Shown piece by piece: positions 1 through 6,228 of a DNA stretch of 9,053 nucleotides. The stretch is from Acidobacteriaceae bacterium. Lineage in GTDB: Bacteria; Acidobacteriota; Terriglobia; Terriglobales; Acidobacteriaceae. The notes under the pieces were generated by a model, which was not told the origin of the DNA, ran no database searches, and was given only the letters and a program-made list of their open reading frames with translations. Position 1 is the stretch's first letter. Every line of letters starts with the position of its first letter. Where the stretch lies: positions 531 to 9,583 of the forward strand of contig PMOF01000207.1 of the NCBI GenBank assembly GCA_003162495.1, read 5' to 3'. A program made the position numbers and the translations under genes.

Positions 1-1
1 T

Positions 2-742
2 CTCGTGGGTTTTCGTGCCATCGACCGGATCGGCGCATCGCTGAAGGTCATCATGGTGGACATTTCGGTGCCCCTTATCAAGTTCGCCGAGCGGTCAGCC
101 ACTTCTCGAGGCGTAAGGCAGCAGTGCACTTTTCTCGTGTCCTCTGCAGAACACATCGGTGGACTGAACGACGACTCAGTTGACGCGGTGACAACGCGTT
201 CCTCCTTGGCCTACGTCGCAGACAAGAACGCCGCGCTGCGTGAGTGCTTCCGGATACTCAAGCCAGGTGGGCGGCTCTCCATCGCCGAACCGGTTTTTCG
301 TGATAACGCTTTGGCTGCAGCTTTGATGAGGACACGGCTGGAGAGCGGCGAGAAAGATCCTGAGAAATCGATTTTGCCTTTTTTGCACCGCTGGCAGTCA
401 GCGCAGTATCCGGATACAAATGAGGGCATTCAGAGTAGCCCGATCACCAACTACTCTGAGCGAGATCTACTCCAATGGGCTCAAACAGTCGGCTTTCGGG
501 AACTGCATCTGGAGCTACACATAAGTGTGACCAATTCGTATCGCAAGTCTTGGGAGACATTTCTCGATTCTTCACCGCACCCCCTTGCACCCCCGCTGCG
601 GACAATCTTGCATGAGAGATTCACGGCTGAAGAGCGCAAACTATTCGAGACTGTGGTCCGGCCGATGGTGGAGAGTTCTGAGTTATCTGAAACAGATCGG
701 ATGGTATATTTGACGGCTCTCAAACCCCCAAAGGGTAAATAG
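2..742 (+). CDS. SAM-dependent methyltransferase, 5' end cut by window edge
   Basis: This is the C-terminal part of a class I (Rossmann-fold) SAM-dependent methyltransferase. The reading frame is open to the left edge. The first GTG is at 5, but the glycine-rich SAM motif I expected at the N-terminus is absent, so the true start lies outside the window. Counting from the GTG codon, VMVDIS-like residues 16-21 give the acidic end of strand beta-2 (D19, ribose contact). Residues 47-70 look like motif II with its DxVxxxxxLxxV pattern. LKPGGRLSIAEP (85-96) is the motif III strand typical of UbiE/arsenite-methyltransferase-like Methyltransf_11/25 proteins. The remaining C-terminal half is less conserved and probably defines the acceptor, which I cannot name. 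Composition is lower in GC than the permease gene: I counted 28 of 60 G/C at 661-720 against 40 of 60 at 2521-2580. That may mean recent acquisition. Family call is firm; substrate unknown. Confidence 0.85.
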   Translation, partial: LVGFRAIDRIGASLKVIMVDISVPLIKFAERSATSRGVRQQCTFLVSSAEHIGGLNDDSVDAVTTRSSLAYVADKNAALRECFRILKPGGRLSIAEPVFRDNALAAALMRTRLESGEKDPEKSILPFLHRWQSAQYPDTNEGIQSSPITNYSERDLLQWAQTVGFRELHLELHISVTNSYRKSWETFLDSSPHPLAPPLRTILHERFTAEERKLFETVVRPMVESSELSETDRMVYLTALKPPKGK

Positions 743-986
743 CTGAGCTCCGCAGGAAGCTGACACCGCCGGCCTTACTTTTCGAATCGAATGAGCCTAC
801 CGTCCGGCGAGCATCGGAACCCGCCATCTTTCGCAGGTCTGCTATCGGAAACTTTCACCCAAGACTGTGGTTCCGGCAGGCAGGATAGTCGGCAACCCGG
901 AAGTTGTTACTTGGTCAACACTGCCGAGTGTCCGCAGTCAAAAGATGGAGCATTCTCATTTACAGTCACGTTTTCGGTTATGCTTC
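743..986. other. non-coding spacer between methyltransferase and tRNA terminator
   Basis: No convincing gene, RNA or repeat is visible. An open + frame from 791 runs across the terminator and into the antisense of the tRNA gene, has no recognisable domain, and is treated as spurious. No clear terminator follows the methyltransferase stop. Confidence 0.6.
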
Positions 987-1021
987 AAAAGAAAAGGCCA
1001 ACCGCTATGATGGCTGGCCTT
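987..1021 (-). terminator. intrinsic terminator of tRNA-Leu
   Basis: Read on the - strand, AAGGCCAGCC (1021-1012) pairs with GGTTGGCCTT (1003-994) to give a 10-bp stem with one G-U wobble and an 8-nt loop. A T-rich tract follows directly (complement of 995-987, TTTTCTTTT, partly within the stem base). It starts about 22 nt after the CCA end of the tRNA gene, so it most likely ends the tRNA transcript. Confidence 0.85.
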
Positions 1022-1043
1022 AAACTATCTTTTGTCTTGTTTC

Positions 1044-1128
1044 TGGTGCGGAAGGCGGGACTTGAACCCGCAAGCCTTTTGGGCGCTAGCTCCTAAGGCT
1101 AGTGTGTTTGCCATTTCACCACTTCCGC
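1044..1128 (-). tRNA. tRNA-Leu (anticodon UAG)
   Basis: The - strand folds into a complete class II tRNA of 85 nt with encoded CCA. The acceptor stem is GCGGAAG (1128-1122) with CUUCCGC (1054-1048), discriminator A at 1047 and CCA at 1046-1044. The D arm is GUG/CAC with a loop containing GG. The anticodon stem CUAGC/GCUAG encloses loop CUUAGGA, giving anticodon UAG, which reads CUN leucine codons. A long variable arm (GCC/GGC around CAAAA) is as expected for tRNA-Leu. The T arm is GCGGG-UUCAAGU-CCCGC. It appears to be a single-gene transcription unit, opposite to its neighbours, ending at the hairpin at 987-1021. No strong sigma-70 promoter could be picked out upstream. Confidence 0.97.
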
Positions 1129-1538
1129 ACTTCGCCGCCTCTTGCAACCGATGGTCACAAGGGTTTGCGAGCCGACCAACCGTGCCCTGGCGAGGGTTCC
1201 AGATGAAGAGAGGAACCGCATCCTCTTTTGGACCGTCAAATAAACGTCCAATGGAGACGGCCTCAGCGGCAGTACACAATTGAACTGGCAATCCCAAGTC
1301 TAGAACCAAACGGACACCGGTTGCAATGCCGCCGATCGATTGCCCCTTGCAAGTGCTTGTTCCGGTTCGAACCCGCAAAAATCTCACCCATCCGCTCCAG
1401 GGCGCCGCACATGTGCGCGTAAGCTATCTGAAGAGGGTCACGATCGGGCAGAATGCGGTAAATCAGCAGGGAAATGCGGGCCGCGCCTGTGATTGACGAA
1501 CCCTCAGCATCCCTGGCGCATCTCGCTATCAGGAAACC
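1129..1538. other. 410-nt intergenic region between divergent tRNA-Leu and permease gene
   Basis: This stretch must hold the promoter of the tRNA (- strand) and probably that of the permease (+ strand), but no clean -35/-10 pair is visible for either. It contains two adjoining inverted repeats around 1206-1251. Short open frames here show no domain. An SD-like AGGA lies at 1531-1534, just before the permease start. Confidence 0.6.
1206..1251. repeat. two short inverted repeats upstream of tRNA-Leu
   Basis: The first is AAGAGAGGA (1206-1214) against TCCTCTTTT (1221-1229), a 9-bp stem with one G-T wobble and a 6-nt loop. The second is TTGGAC (1228-1233) against GTCCAA (1246-1251), perfect 6-bp arms separated by 12 nt. 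They share two bases, so they could be alternative structures or a compound operator. Neither is followed by a good T tract. They lie 78-123 bp upstream of the tRNA start. Function is not known; chance is possible for 6-bp arms. Confidence 0.4.
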
Positions 1539-2822
1539 ATGAATCCGACCCTTCTCACTGACCGTGCCCGCGAGAAAAGTTTCCAGCAGACGCTGCTGAG
1601 CGCCCGCCGCACCATGTTGCTCAGCGAGATCCTTCGCCTCGCCATGGACAGCTTCCGCGCCGCCAAGATGCGCTTTGCGCTCACCGCCCTCGGCATGGTC
1701 ATCGGAACCGCCTCGGTCATCCTCGTCGTCACCATTGGAATGACCGGTAAGAATTATGTACAGCAGGAGCTCGAAAAGATCGAGACCAACTCCGTCGAGC
1801 TGGAATACGCCGGCGGCGGCGCAACCGCGGCTGAGCGGGTGCTCTATAACGACTCCCTCACCATCGACGACGAAAAGGCGGTGCAGGCGCAGTTGCCGGG
1901 CGTCCGCTATGCCTCGCCCGTGCTTGAAATGCACGAGCGCATCAGTTTTGGCGAGGGCGTGGTCAAAGACACGCTGGTGCTCGGCGTCAGTCCGCAATAC
2001 CAGAACATCCGCAACCTGCTCGTTCCCGTGGGCCGTTTTTTTGACGACGAGGATGATACCGCGCACATCAAGTGCGCCGTCGTCACCGAACCCTTCGCGC
2101 GCGAGCGCTTCGGCAGCGCCGACGCGGCCGTCGGCCAGACCTTTGAGATCACCGGCATGCCCTTCACGATCATTGGAGTTTTCAGGGAGAGCTTCGATGA
2201 CATGGGCAACTCCGAAATTCAGGACCAGACCATCCTCATCCCATACTCGGTGGCTCGCTATTTCGCCGGTTCGGAAGACGTGAAGCAGATTTACTTTTCC
2301 ATGCGCTCCATGGACGAGGTCACCGATGCCGCAAAGGAGATCCTGCGCATCGTCCAGGCACGCCATCGTCCCGACTCGGTCTATAGAACCCAAACCCTCA
2401 AGGAGATGCTGCGGATTGCCGGCGAGATTGCCAACGCGCTCACCGCGGTCCTGGTGCTCGTTGCCGCTGTCACCCTGGCCGTCGGCGGCGTCGGCATCAT
2501 GAACATCATGCTGGCCAACGTCCGCGCCCGCGTCCGCGAGATCGGCATCCGCAAAGCCTTGGGCGCAACCTATCGCGAAATCAAGCTCCAGTTTCTCGCC
2601 GAAGCGGTCATCATCTCTCTGATCGGCGGCGTAGCCGGGTCCATTGTCGGCCTCGCTTTGCCGCTCTCCATCCGCTTCTTCACGGACTATGACCTGCCCA
2701 TCTCAACATGGTCCGTGGTCATCGCCCTCACATCGGCCACGCTGGTAGGGGTTATCTTCGGCACCGTGCCCGCCACCCGCGCCGCTCAGTTGGACCCCGT
2801 CGAGGCGCTCAAATATGAGTGA
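1539..2822 (+). CDS. MacB/FtsX-type ABC transporter permease
   Basis: This is an integral-membrane permease of the MacB/LolC/FtsX (type VII ABC) superfamily, 427 aa. A MacB periplasmic core lies between the first span (about residues 46-68) and a C-terminal FtsX domain with three spans (about 298-322, 354-378, 391-412). The cytoplasmic coupling-helix motif VREIGIRKALGA (332-343) and the C-terminal PATRAAQLDPVEALKYE (411-427) are classic for the family. The N-terminal nucleotide-binding domain of full MacB is absent, so a separate ATPase is needed; none is encoded in this window. ATG 1539 was chosen because AGGA lies 4 nt upstream. An in-frame ATG at 1614 would give the more usual N-terminus (MLLSEILRLAMDSF) but has a weaker SD. 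Such proteins move or mechanically transmit across the envelope; the substrate is unknown. The stop overlaps the next small gene. Confidence 0.9.
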   Translation: MNPTLLTDRAREKSFQQTLLSARRTMLLSEILRLAMDSFRAAKMRFALTALGMVIGTASVILVVTIGMTGKNYVQQELEKIETNSVELEYAGGGATAAERVLYNDSLTIDDEKAVQAQLPGVRYASPVLEMHERISFGEGVVKDTLVLGVSPQYQNIRNLLVPVGRFFDDEDDTAHIKCAVVTEPFARERFGSADAAVGQTFEITGMPFTIIGVFRESFDDMGNSEIQDQTILIPYSVARYFAGSEDVKQIYFSMRSMDEVTDAAKEILRIVQARHRPDSVYRTQTLKEMLRIAGEIANALTAVLVLVAAVTLAVGGVGIMNIMLANVRARVREIGIRKALGATYREIKLQFLAEAVIISLIGGVAGSIVGLALPLSIRFFTDYDLPISTWSVVIALTSATLVGVIFGTVPATRAAQLDPVEALKYE

Positions 2823-2952
2823 CCCCGACACCAGAGACCCTGAGACGAAGGGTCCCAACCTTGTGCTGATTTATAGCCTCATCGCCCTTTCGCTGGTCGC
2901 CGCCATCGGTTTGGCGCTCCTGATCGTGCTCCCGTTTTATCATCGTCGATAG
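2815..2952 (+). CDS. small single-span membrane protein, coupled to permease
   Basis: This is a 45-codon frame whose ATG lies inside the last codons of the permease gene (8-nt overlap, ATGAGTGA). A GAGG at 2802-2805 lies 9 nt upstream, good Shine-Dalgarno spacing. The product has a charged, Pro-rich head (residues 1-14, net acidic), one hydrophobic helix (about 16-40, beginning NLVLIYSLIAL) and a basic tail YHRR. By the positive-inside rule it would sit with its C-terminus in the cytoplasm. There is no signal-peptidase site. The overlap and strong SD argue for translational coupling with the permease and so for a subunit or stabiliser role; that is inference. I do not recognise a named family. 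Homologues could exist unannotated because of the size. Confidence 0.72.
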   Translation: MSDPDTRDPETKGPNLVLIYSLIALSLVAAIGLALLIVLPFYHRR

Positions 2953-2989
2953 AAGATTCCTGAAATGGCCAGCCACAGAGGAGACCCCC

Positions 2990-3859
2990 ATGCCGACGCA
3001 AGCCGAAAAAGCCGCGCAGTTCCAGGCGCTCCACCAGCGTGCTGAAGCGTTTGTCGTGGCCAACCCCTGGGATGCGGGCACTGCGCGCATTCTTACCGGC
3101 CTCGGATTCCCCGCTCTTTCCACCTCCAGCGCCGGCCTTGCATTTACCCTGGGTCGCCGCGATGGCACGGCAAGCATCAGCCGCGCTGAGACCCTGGCCA
3201 ACGCCCGGTCCATCGTGGACGCAACGCCTCTCCCCGTCGCTGCCGATCTTGAAAACGGTTATGGCCACACTCCCAAAGAGGCCGCGGAAACCATTCGCCT
3301 GGCCGCGGAAACCGCCGGACTCGTCGGCGGTTCCATTGAAGACGCGACCGCAGACCCCGGCCATCCGATCTACGACTTCAACCACGCTGTGGAGCGAATC
3401 GCCGCTGCCGCGGCCGCTGCCCGCGCTCTGCCGTTTCCCTTCATGCTGGTTGCCCGCGCGGAAAACTATCTTCACGAGCGTCCCGACCTCGATGACACCA
3501 TCCGCCGCCTGCAGGCCTTTGAAGCCGCCGGCGCCGATGTTCTGTTTGCTCCCGGAATCACCGCCATCGACGACATCCGCACCCTCTGCGCCTCAGTCAA
3601 CAAACCCGTCAACGTCCTGATGGGAATCCGAGGCGCGCCTCTGCTTTCCATCCAGCAGCTTGGCGCTCTCGGAGTTCGCCGCATCAGCATCGGCTCCGGA
3701 TTCAGCCGCGCCGCGCTCACCGCTTTTGTGCATGCCGCTCGTGAAGTGATCAACAATGGAACCTTCACCTTCACCGCCGACACGCTCTACATGTCTGAAC
3801 TCGCCAATCTATTCGAAGCGCCCAGCGAGGCATCCATTCAAAGGAGGAAACCTTCTTAG
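2990..3859 (+). CDS. isocitrate lyase/PEP mutase superfamily enzyme
   Basis: A 289-aa alpha/beta-barrel protein of the PEP mutase/isocitrate lyase superfamily, predicted cytoplasmic. These enzymes use a metal ion to make or break C-C or P-C bonds next to an alpha-keto acid. Visible signatures are NPWDAG (25-30), STSSAGLA (44-51), DLENGYG (86-92, metal-binding acidic residues D86 and E88), GSIEDA (114-119), ARAENYL (155-161) and the late barrel strands ADVLFAPGI and RISIGSG. It lacks the KKCGH catalytic signature of isocitrate and methylisocitrate lyases, so it should not be named prpB or aceA. It also lacks the EDKxFPKxNS-like gating segment of true PEP mutase; instead it has EDATADPGHPIYD. 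It belongs with the large uncharacterised subgroup of this family. A good SD (GAGGAG) precedes the ATG. It follows the small membrane gene by 37 nt and may be co-transcribed. Confidence 0.9.
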   Translation: MPTQAEKAAQFQALHQRAEAFVVANPWDAGTARILTGLGFPALSTSSAGLAFTLGRRDGTASISRAETLANARSIVDATPLPVAADLENGYGHTPKEAAETIRLAAETAGLVGGSIEDATADPGHPIYDFNHAVERIAAAAAAARALPFPFMLVARAENYLHERPDLDDTIRRLQAFEAAGADVLFAPGITAIDDIRTLCASVNKPVNVLMGIRGAPLLSIQQLGALGVRRISIGSGFSRAALTAFVHAAREVINNGTFTFTADTLYMSELANLFEAPSEASIQRRKPS

Positions 3860-3914
3860 AGACGACCTGTTGTTTCATTAGCTCGCAGGGCATACTGGAG
3901 GCGATAAGGAAGCC

Positions 3915-4670
3915 ATGACGAGGGCTCCACAAATCGTAGCAATGGGCGGCGGTGGCTTCTTGATGGAACCTGAGAACTTGCTGCTTGATCGATTCATTCT
4001 CTCAACCACGGGAGTGCCGGAACCGAAGGTCTGCTTCCTGCCCACTGCGACCGGGGATTGCCAGGGCTTTATTGATAGTTTTTATGCCTGCTTCCGCACC
4101 TTGCCCTGTGTCCCGGCGCATCTCTCGCTTTTCAAACCGACCCGCGCCGATCTGCGCTCCTTCGTTCTTGAGCAGGATGCCATCTATGTCGGCGGCGGCA
4201 ATACCCGGGCGATGCTCGCCTTGTGGCGCGAGTGGGAATTAGACCAGATTCTCCACGAGGCCTGGCTCTCCGGCGTGGTCATGGCCGGCCTGAGCGCAGG
4301 CTCGATCTGCTGGTTCCAGCAGGGTCTGAGCGATTCGGTCTTGCCGGGAGAGCTGGCCCCGATCTTGTGCCTGGGATTCCTTCCCGGTAGCCACTGCCCT
4401 CACTACGACGGAGAGCCCGGCCGCCGCCCGGCCTATCATCGATTCATCCACGAGGGCAAGCTGGTTGCGGGATACGCCGCAGACGACGGCGCCGCACTGC
4501 ACTTCATCGGTCAGAGGCTGAAAAGCGTAGTGAGTTCACGGGAGGCTGCCAAGGCTTACTCTGTGCGCCGCGCCGTCACTGGTGTGGAAGAATCCGCACT
4601 CGACACGATTTGGCTCGGCTCTTCCGCCTGCTCCGCAATCAGCACCGGAATCCCGTTCACAATCGGATAA
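3915..4670 (+). CDS. S51-family peptidase E/cyanophycinase-like hydrolase
   Basis: A 251-aa cytoplasmic serine hydrolase of family S51 (glutamine-amidotransferase-like fold). Members include peptidase E, which cleaves N-terminal Asp dipeptides, and cyanophycinase. The sequence shows the N-terminal strand with MGGGGF (10-15), the loop YVGGGNT (91-97), the nucleophile elbow AGLSAGS (124-130, Ser127 as the likely nucleophile) and CPHYDGE (161-167), holding a candidate catalytic His163. A later AADDGAALHF segment (188-197) matches peptidase E-like proteins. AAGGA ends about 5 nt before the ATG. The family usually ends near the strand ending IWLG (residue 235); here 16 more residues follow, encoded antisense to the Trm112-like gene on the other strand. 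The exact substrate cannot be read from the sequence, so I give no symbol. Confidence 0.88.
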   Translation: MTRAPQIVAMGGGGFLMEPENLLLDRFILSTTGVPEPKVCFLPTATGDCQGFIDSFYACFRTLPCVPAHLSLFKPTRADLRSFVLEQDAIYVGGGNTRAMLALWREWELDQILHEAWLSGVVMAGLSAGSICWFQQGLSDSVLPGELAPILCLGFLPGSHCPHYDGEPGRRPAYHRFIHEGKLVAGYAADDGAALHFIGQRLKSVVSSREAAKAYSVRRAVTGVEESALDTIWLGSSACSAISTGIPFTIG

Positions 4671-4756
4671 GCGCGGCCACAATTCCCGCAACCCTGCCTG
4701 ACTTCTTCAAAAACAAGTCCGCCCATGCAGGCCGGGCAGGCCAGCAGTTCCAGCAC
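4556..4756 (-). CDS. Trm112/UPF0434-like zinc-ribbon protein
   Basis: A small Trm112-family protein (YcaR/UPF0434-like), 66 aa from a GTG start. Residues 1-42 carry the family pattern: LELLACPAC (C7, C10), CGNC (C23, C26), then RAYPIVNGIPVLI (28-40). The four cysteines form a likely zinc knuckle. In yeast and archaea Trm112 activates several methyltransferases; the bacterial role is less clear. The family normally ends near residue 45-60; the last 20 residues here are low-complexity Ser/Thr-rich and lie antisense to the end of the S51 hydrolase gene. It follows plsX by 44 nt and is probably the last gene of that cluster. No SD precedes the GTG, and the in-frame codons before it read FDPT, which resembles the usual family N-terminus, so the start is uncertain. 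Confidence 0.82.
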   Translation of the reverse strand: MLELLACPACMGGLVFEEVRQGCGNCGRAYPIVNGIPVLIAEQAEEPSQIVSSADSSTPVTARRTE

Positions 4757-4800
4757 CGTCGGGTCAAATAAAATAGGCTTGCTTCGATCGGCGGCCGTCG

Positions 4801-5883
4801 CTACTGGACGGTCGCATCGGGATTCGCTCCCGAATCGGCGGGATGATCCGCTCGGGCCGGTTTTGCAGCTCTCGCATGCTTCGCGTGCCCGGCAAATTCC
4901 TGTTCGATGCGTTCGTTGGTGCCCGACTTGGCAAACTCGTGGGCCACGCGAATGCTGTTAAAGATGGCAATGTCGTTCGAGGATCCGTGGCCGATGATGC
5001 ACACCCCGCGCACGCCCAGCAGTTGCGCGCCGCCGTATTCGGTGTAATCCAGCCGCCGCCGGAATTCGTTAAACGCTTTCCGCGACAGCAGCGCTCCCAC
5101 CTGCGCCGTCACCGTTCGGTTCAACGACTCCCGCAGCGCATCGCGCACAAACCGCCCGATGCCCTCGCTGGTCTTGAGCGCCACATTGCCCACGAAGCCG
5201 TCGCAGACAATCACGTCCGCATGGCCGTTGAAAATGTCGCGTCCCTCCACGTTCCCGATGAAATGAATCGGCAGCGCCTTCAATAGCGGAAACGCCTCGT
5301 GCGTCAGATCGTTCCCCTTGGTCTCTTCCTCGCCGATCGAGAGCAGCCCCACGCGCGGCTTGTGAATCTTAAGCACGCTGCGCGCATACATCTCGCCCAT
5401 CACCGCAAACTGCTCCAGGTTGTGCGCCTTGCAGTCCACGTTGGCGCCAACGTCCAGCAGCACGCACGGATTCCCTTTTGACGTGGGCATCGGCGTCGCC
5501 AGCGCGGGCCGGTCCACGCCCGGCATCGCGCCCAGCACCATCTTCGCCGTCGCCATCGCGGCGCCTGTGTTGCCCGCCGTCACAAATCCCGCTGCCTTGC
5601 CGTCGCGCACCAGCTTCAGCCCCACGCGCATGGAGCTGTCTTTTTTCGACCGTACCGCCTGCGCAGCCTTTTCATCCATACCGATCCGCTCTGAGGCGTG
5701 GTGGATCAGGATCGGCAGCTCTTCGTTTTCCAGATGCTCGTCCAGCAGGTCGCGCAACTCCGCCTCCGGCCCAATCAGGTGGACCCGCACAGGCAATGTC
5801 CTGCAGGCGAGGATCGCCCCCCGGACCTCTGGCTCTGGAGCTTTGTCGGAACCTACGGCGTCAAGCGCGATGTCTATGAGCAT
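4801..5883 (-). CDS. plsX: phosphate acyltransferase PlsX
   Basis: PlsX, 360 aa, is a peripheral cytoplasmic enzyme that converts acyl-ACP to acyl-phosphate, the donor used by PlsY in phosphatidic acid synthesis. Family blocks are clear: VTAGNTGA (101-108), [15 protein letters not shown] (142-156), [13 protein letters not shown] (180-192), [15 protein letters not shown] (227-241) and [14 protein letters not shown] (280-293), followed by GHGSS (298-302). The N-terminal loop reads DAVGSD (8-13), where most homologues have DAMGGD. The C-terminus carries about 25 extra Ala/Pro/Asp-rich residues of low complexity. The start ATG is 18 nt after the rpmF stop; only a weak GAG-type SD is visible, so coupling to rpmF is likely. 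The rpmF-plsX order is conserved across many phyla and supports the call. Confidence 0.97.
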   Translation of the reverse strand: MLIDIALDAVGSDKAPEPEVRGAILACRTLPVRVHLIGPEAELRDLLDEHLENEELPILIHHASERIGMDEKAAQAVRSKKDSSMRVGLKLVRDGKAAGFVTAGNTGAAMATAKMVLGAMPGVDRPALATPMPTSKGNPCVLLDVGANVDCKAHNLEQFAVMGEMYARSVLKIHKPRVGLLSIGEEETKGNDLTHEAFPLLKALPIHFIGNVEGRDIFNGHADVIVCDGFVGNVALKTSEGIGRFVRDALRESLNRTVTAQVGALLSRKAFNEFRRRLDYTEYGGAQLLGVRGVCIIGHGSSNDIAIFNSIRVAHEFAKSGTNERIEQEFAGHAKHARAAKPARADHPADSGANPDATVQ

Positions 5884-5901
5884 GGGTGCTCAGTCTGCTG
5901 G

Positions 5902-6090
5902 CTACTTGGCTGCTTCTTTTACGTCCAGCACGGCGCGGCCCTTGTATGCTCCGCACTTGGCGCAGGCGCGATGGGGCAGCTTCTTCTCGTGGCAGTTGGG
6001 GCACTCGGACAAGCCCACGGCGGTCAGAAAGTCGTGAGAGCGGCGAAGTGCGGTGCGGCGCGTTGAGTGGCGCCTTTTCGGATTAGGCAT
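5902..6090 (-). CDS. rpmF: 50S ribosomal protein L32
   Basis: L32, 62 aa, is a structural protein of the large ribosomal subunit. The sequence begins MPNPKRRHSTRRTALRRSHD, the usual basic N-terminus, and carries C30-C33 (CPNC) and C43-C46 (CAKC), the zinc-binding C+ form, followed by the GAYKGRAV strand. The size is normal for the family. An AAAGGA sequence about 8 nt before the ATG is a good SD. It sits between the DUF177 gene (138 nt upstream) and plsX (18 nt downstream), the standard bacterial arrangement. The upstream gap contains a stable hairpin that may have a regulatory role. Confidence 0.98.
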   Translation of the reverse strand: MPNPKRRHSTRRTALRRSHDFLTAVGLSECPNCHEKKLPHRACAKCGAYKGRAVLDVKEAAK

Positions 6091-6140
6091 GACCAGATTT
6101 CCTTTCGTCTCCCCGCCCGTCGACCGCTCCGGCGTAAGAT

Positions 6141-6168
6141 GCGCGTGGGGCTTTTGGCCTCACCGCGC
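6141..6168 (-). promoter_or_regulatory. hairpin in rpmF leader
   Basis: On the - strand GCGC-G-GTG-A-GGC (6168-6157) faces GCC-C-CAC-GCGC (6151-6141) around loop CAAAA, giving ten paired bases with one bulge and one A-C mismatch. It lies in the 138-nt gap between DUF177 and rpmF, about 50 nt before the L32 start. No T tract follows, so it is not a simple terminator. It could be a leader element, an RNA processing site or chance in GC-rich DNA. Confidence 0.35.
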
Positions 6169-6228
6169 CTTGACAGCCATCGGGGCCCAGGCGGAACACC
6201 CCCAAATCTCCTGGGAGTGACTGATTTT

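Noticed and set aside
791..1096. Open + frame of 101 codons
   Set aside because: It crosses the tRNA terminator and part of the tRNA, lacks a good SD and shows no domain.
1044..1128. tRNA-Leu as a proven attachment site
   Set aside because: No repeat of the tRNA 3' end and no integrase are present in the window.
1032..1283. Open + frame starting MSCFWCGRRDLNP
   Set aside because: The RRDLNP string is the well-known artefact of translating the antisense of a tRNA T arm; the tRNA-Leu on the - strand explains it.
1263..2393. Open frame of 376 codons on the - strand
   Set aside because: It is antisense to the permease core, has no recognisable domain, and reflects the high-GC codon pattern of the real gene on the + strand.
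2879..3475. Open frame of 198 codons on the - strand
   Set aside because: Antisense to the PEP mutase-family gene and the small membrane gene, with no family resemblance.
3870..3896. TTGTTT ... CATACT as a promoter for the S51 hydrolase
   Set aside because: Spacer is only 15 nt and both boxes are poor; the 55-nt gap is more simply read as an intra-operon spacer.
5420..6037. Open + frame of 205 codons
   Set aside because: Antisense to plsX and rpmF, both of which are certain genes.
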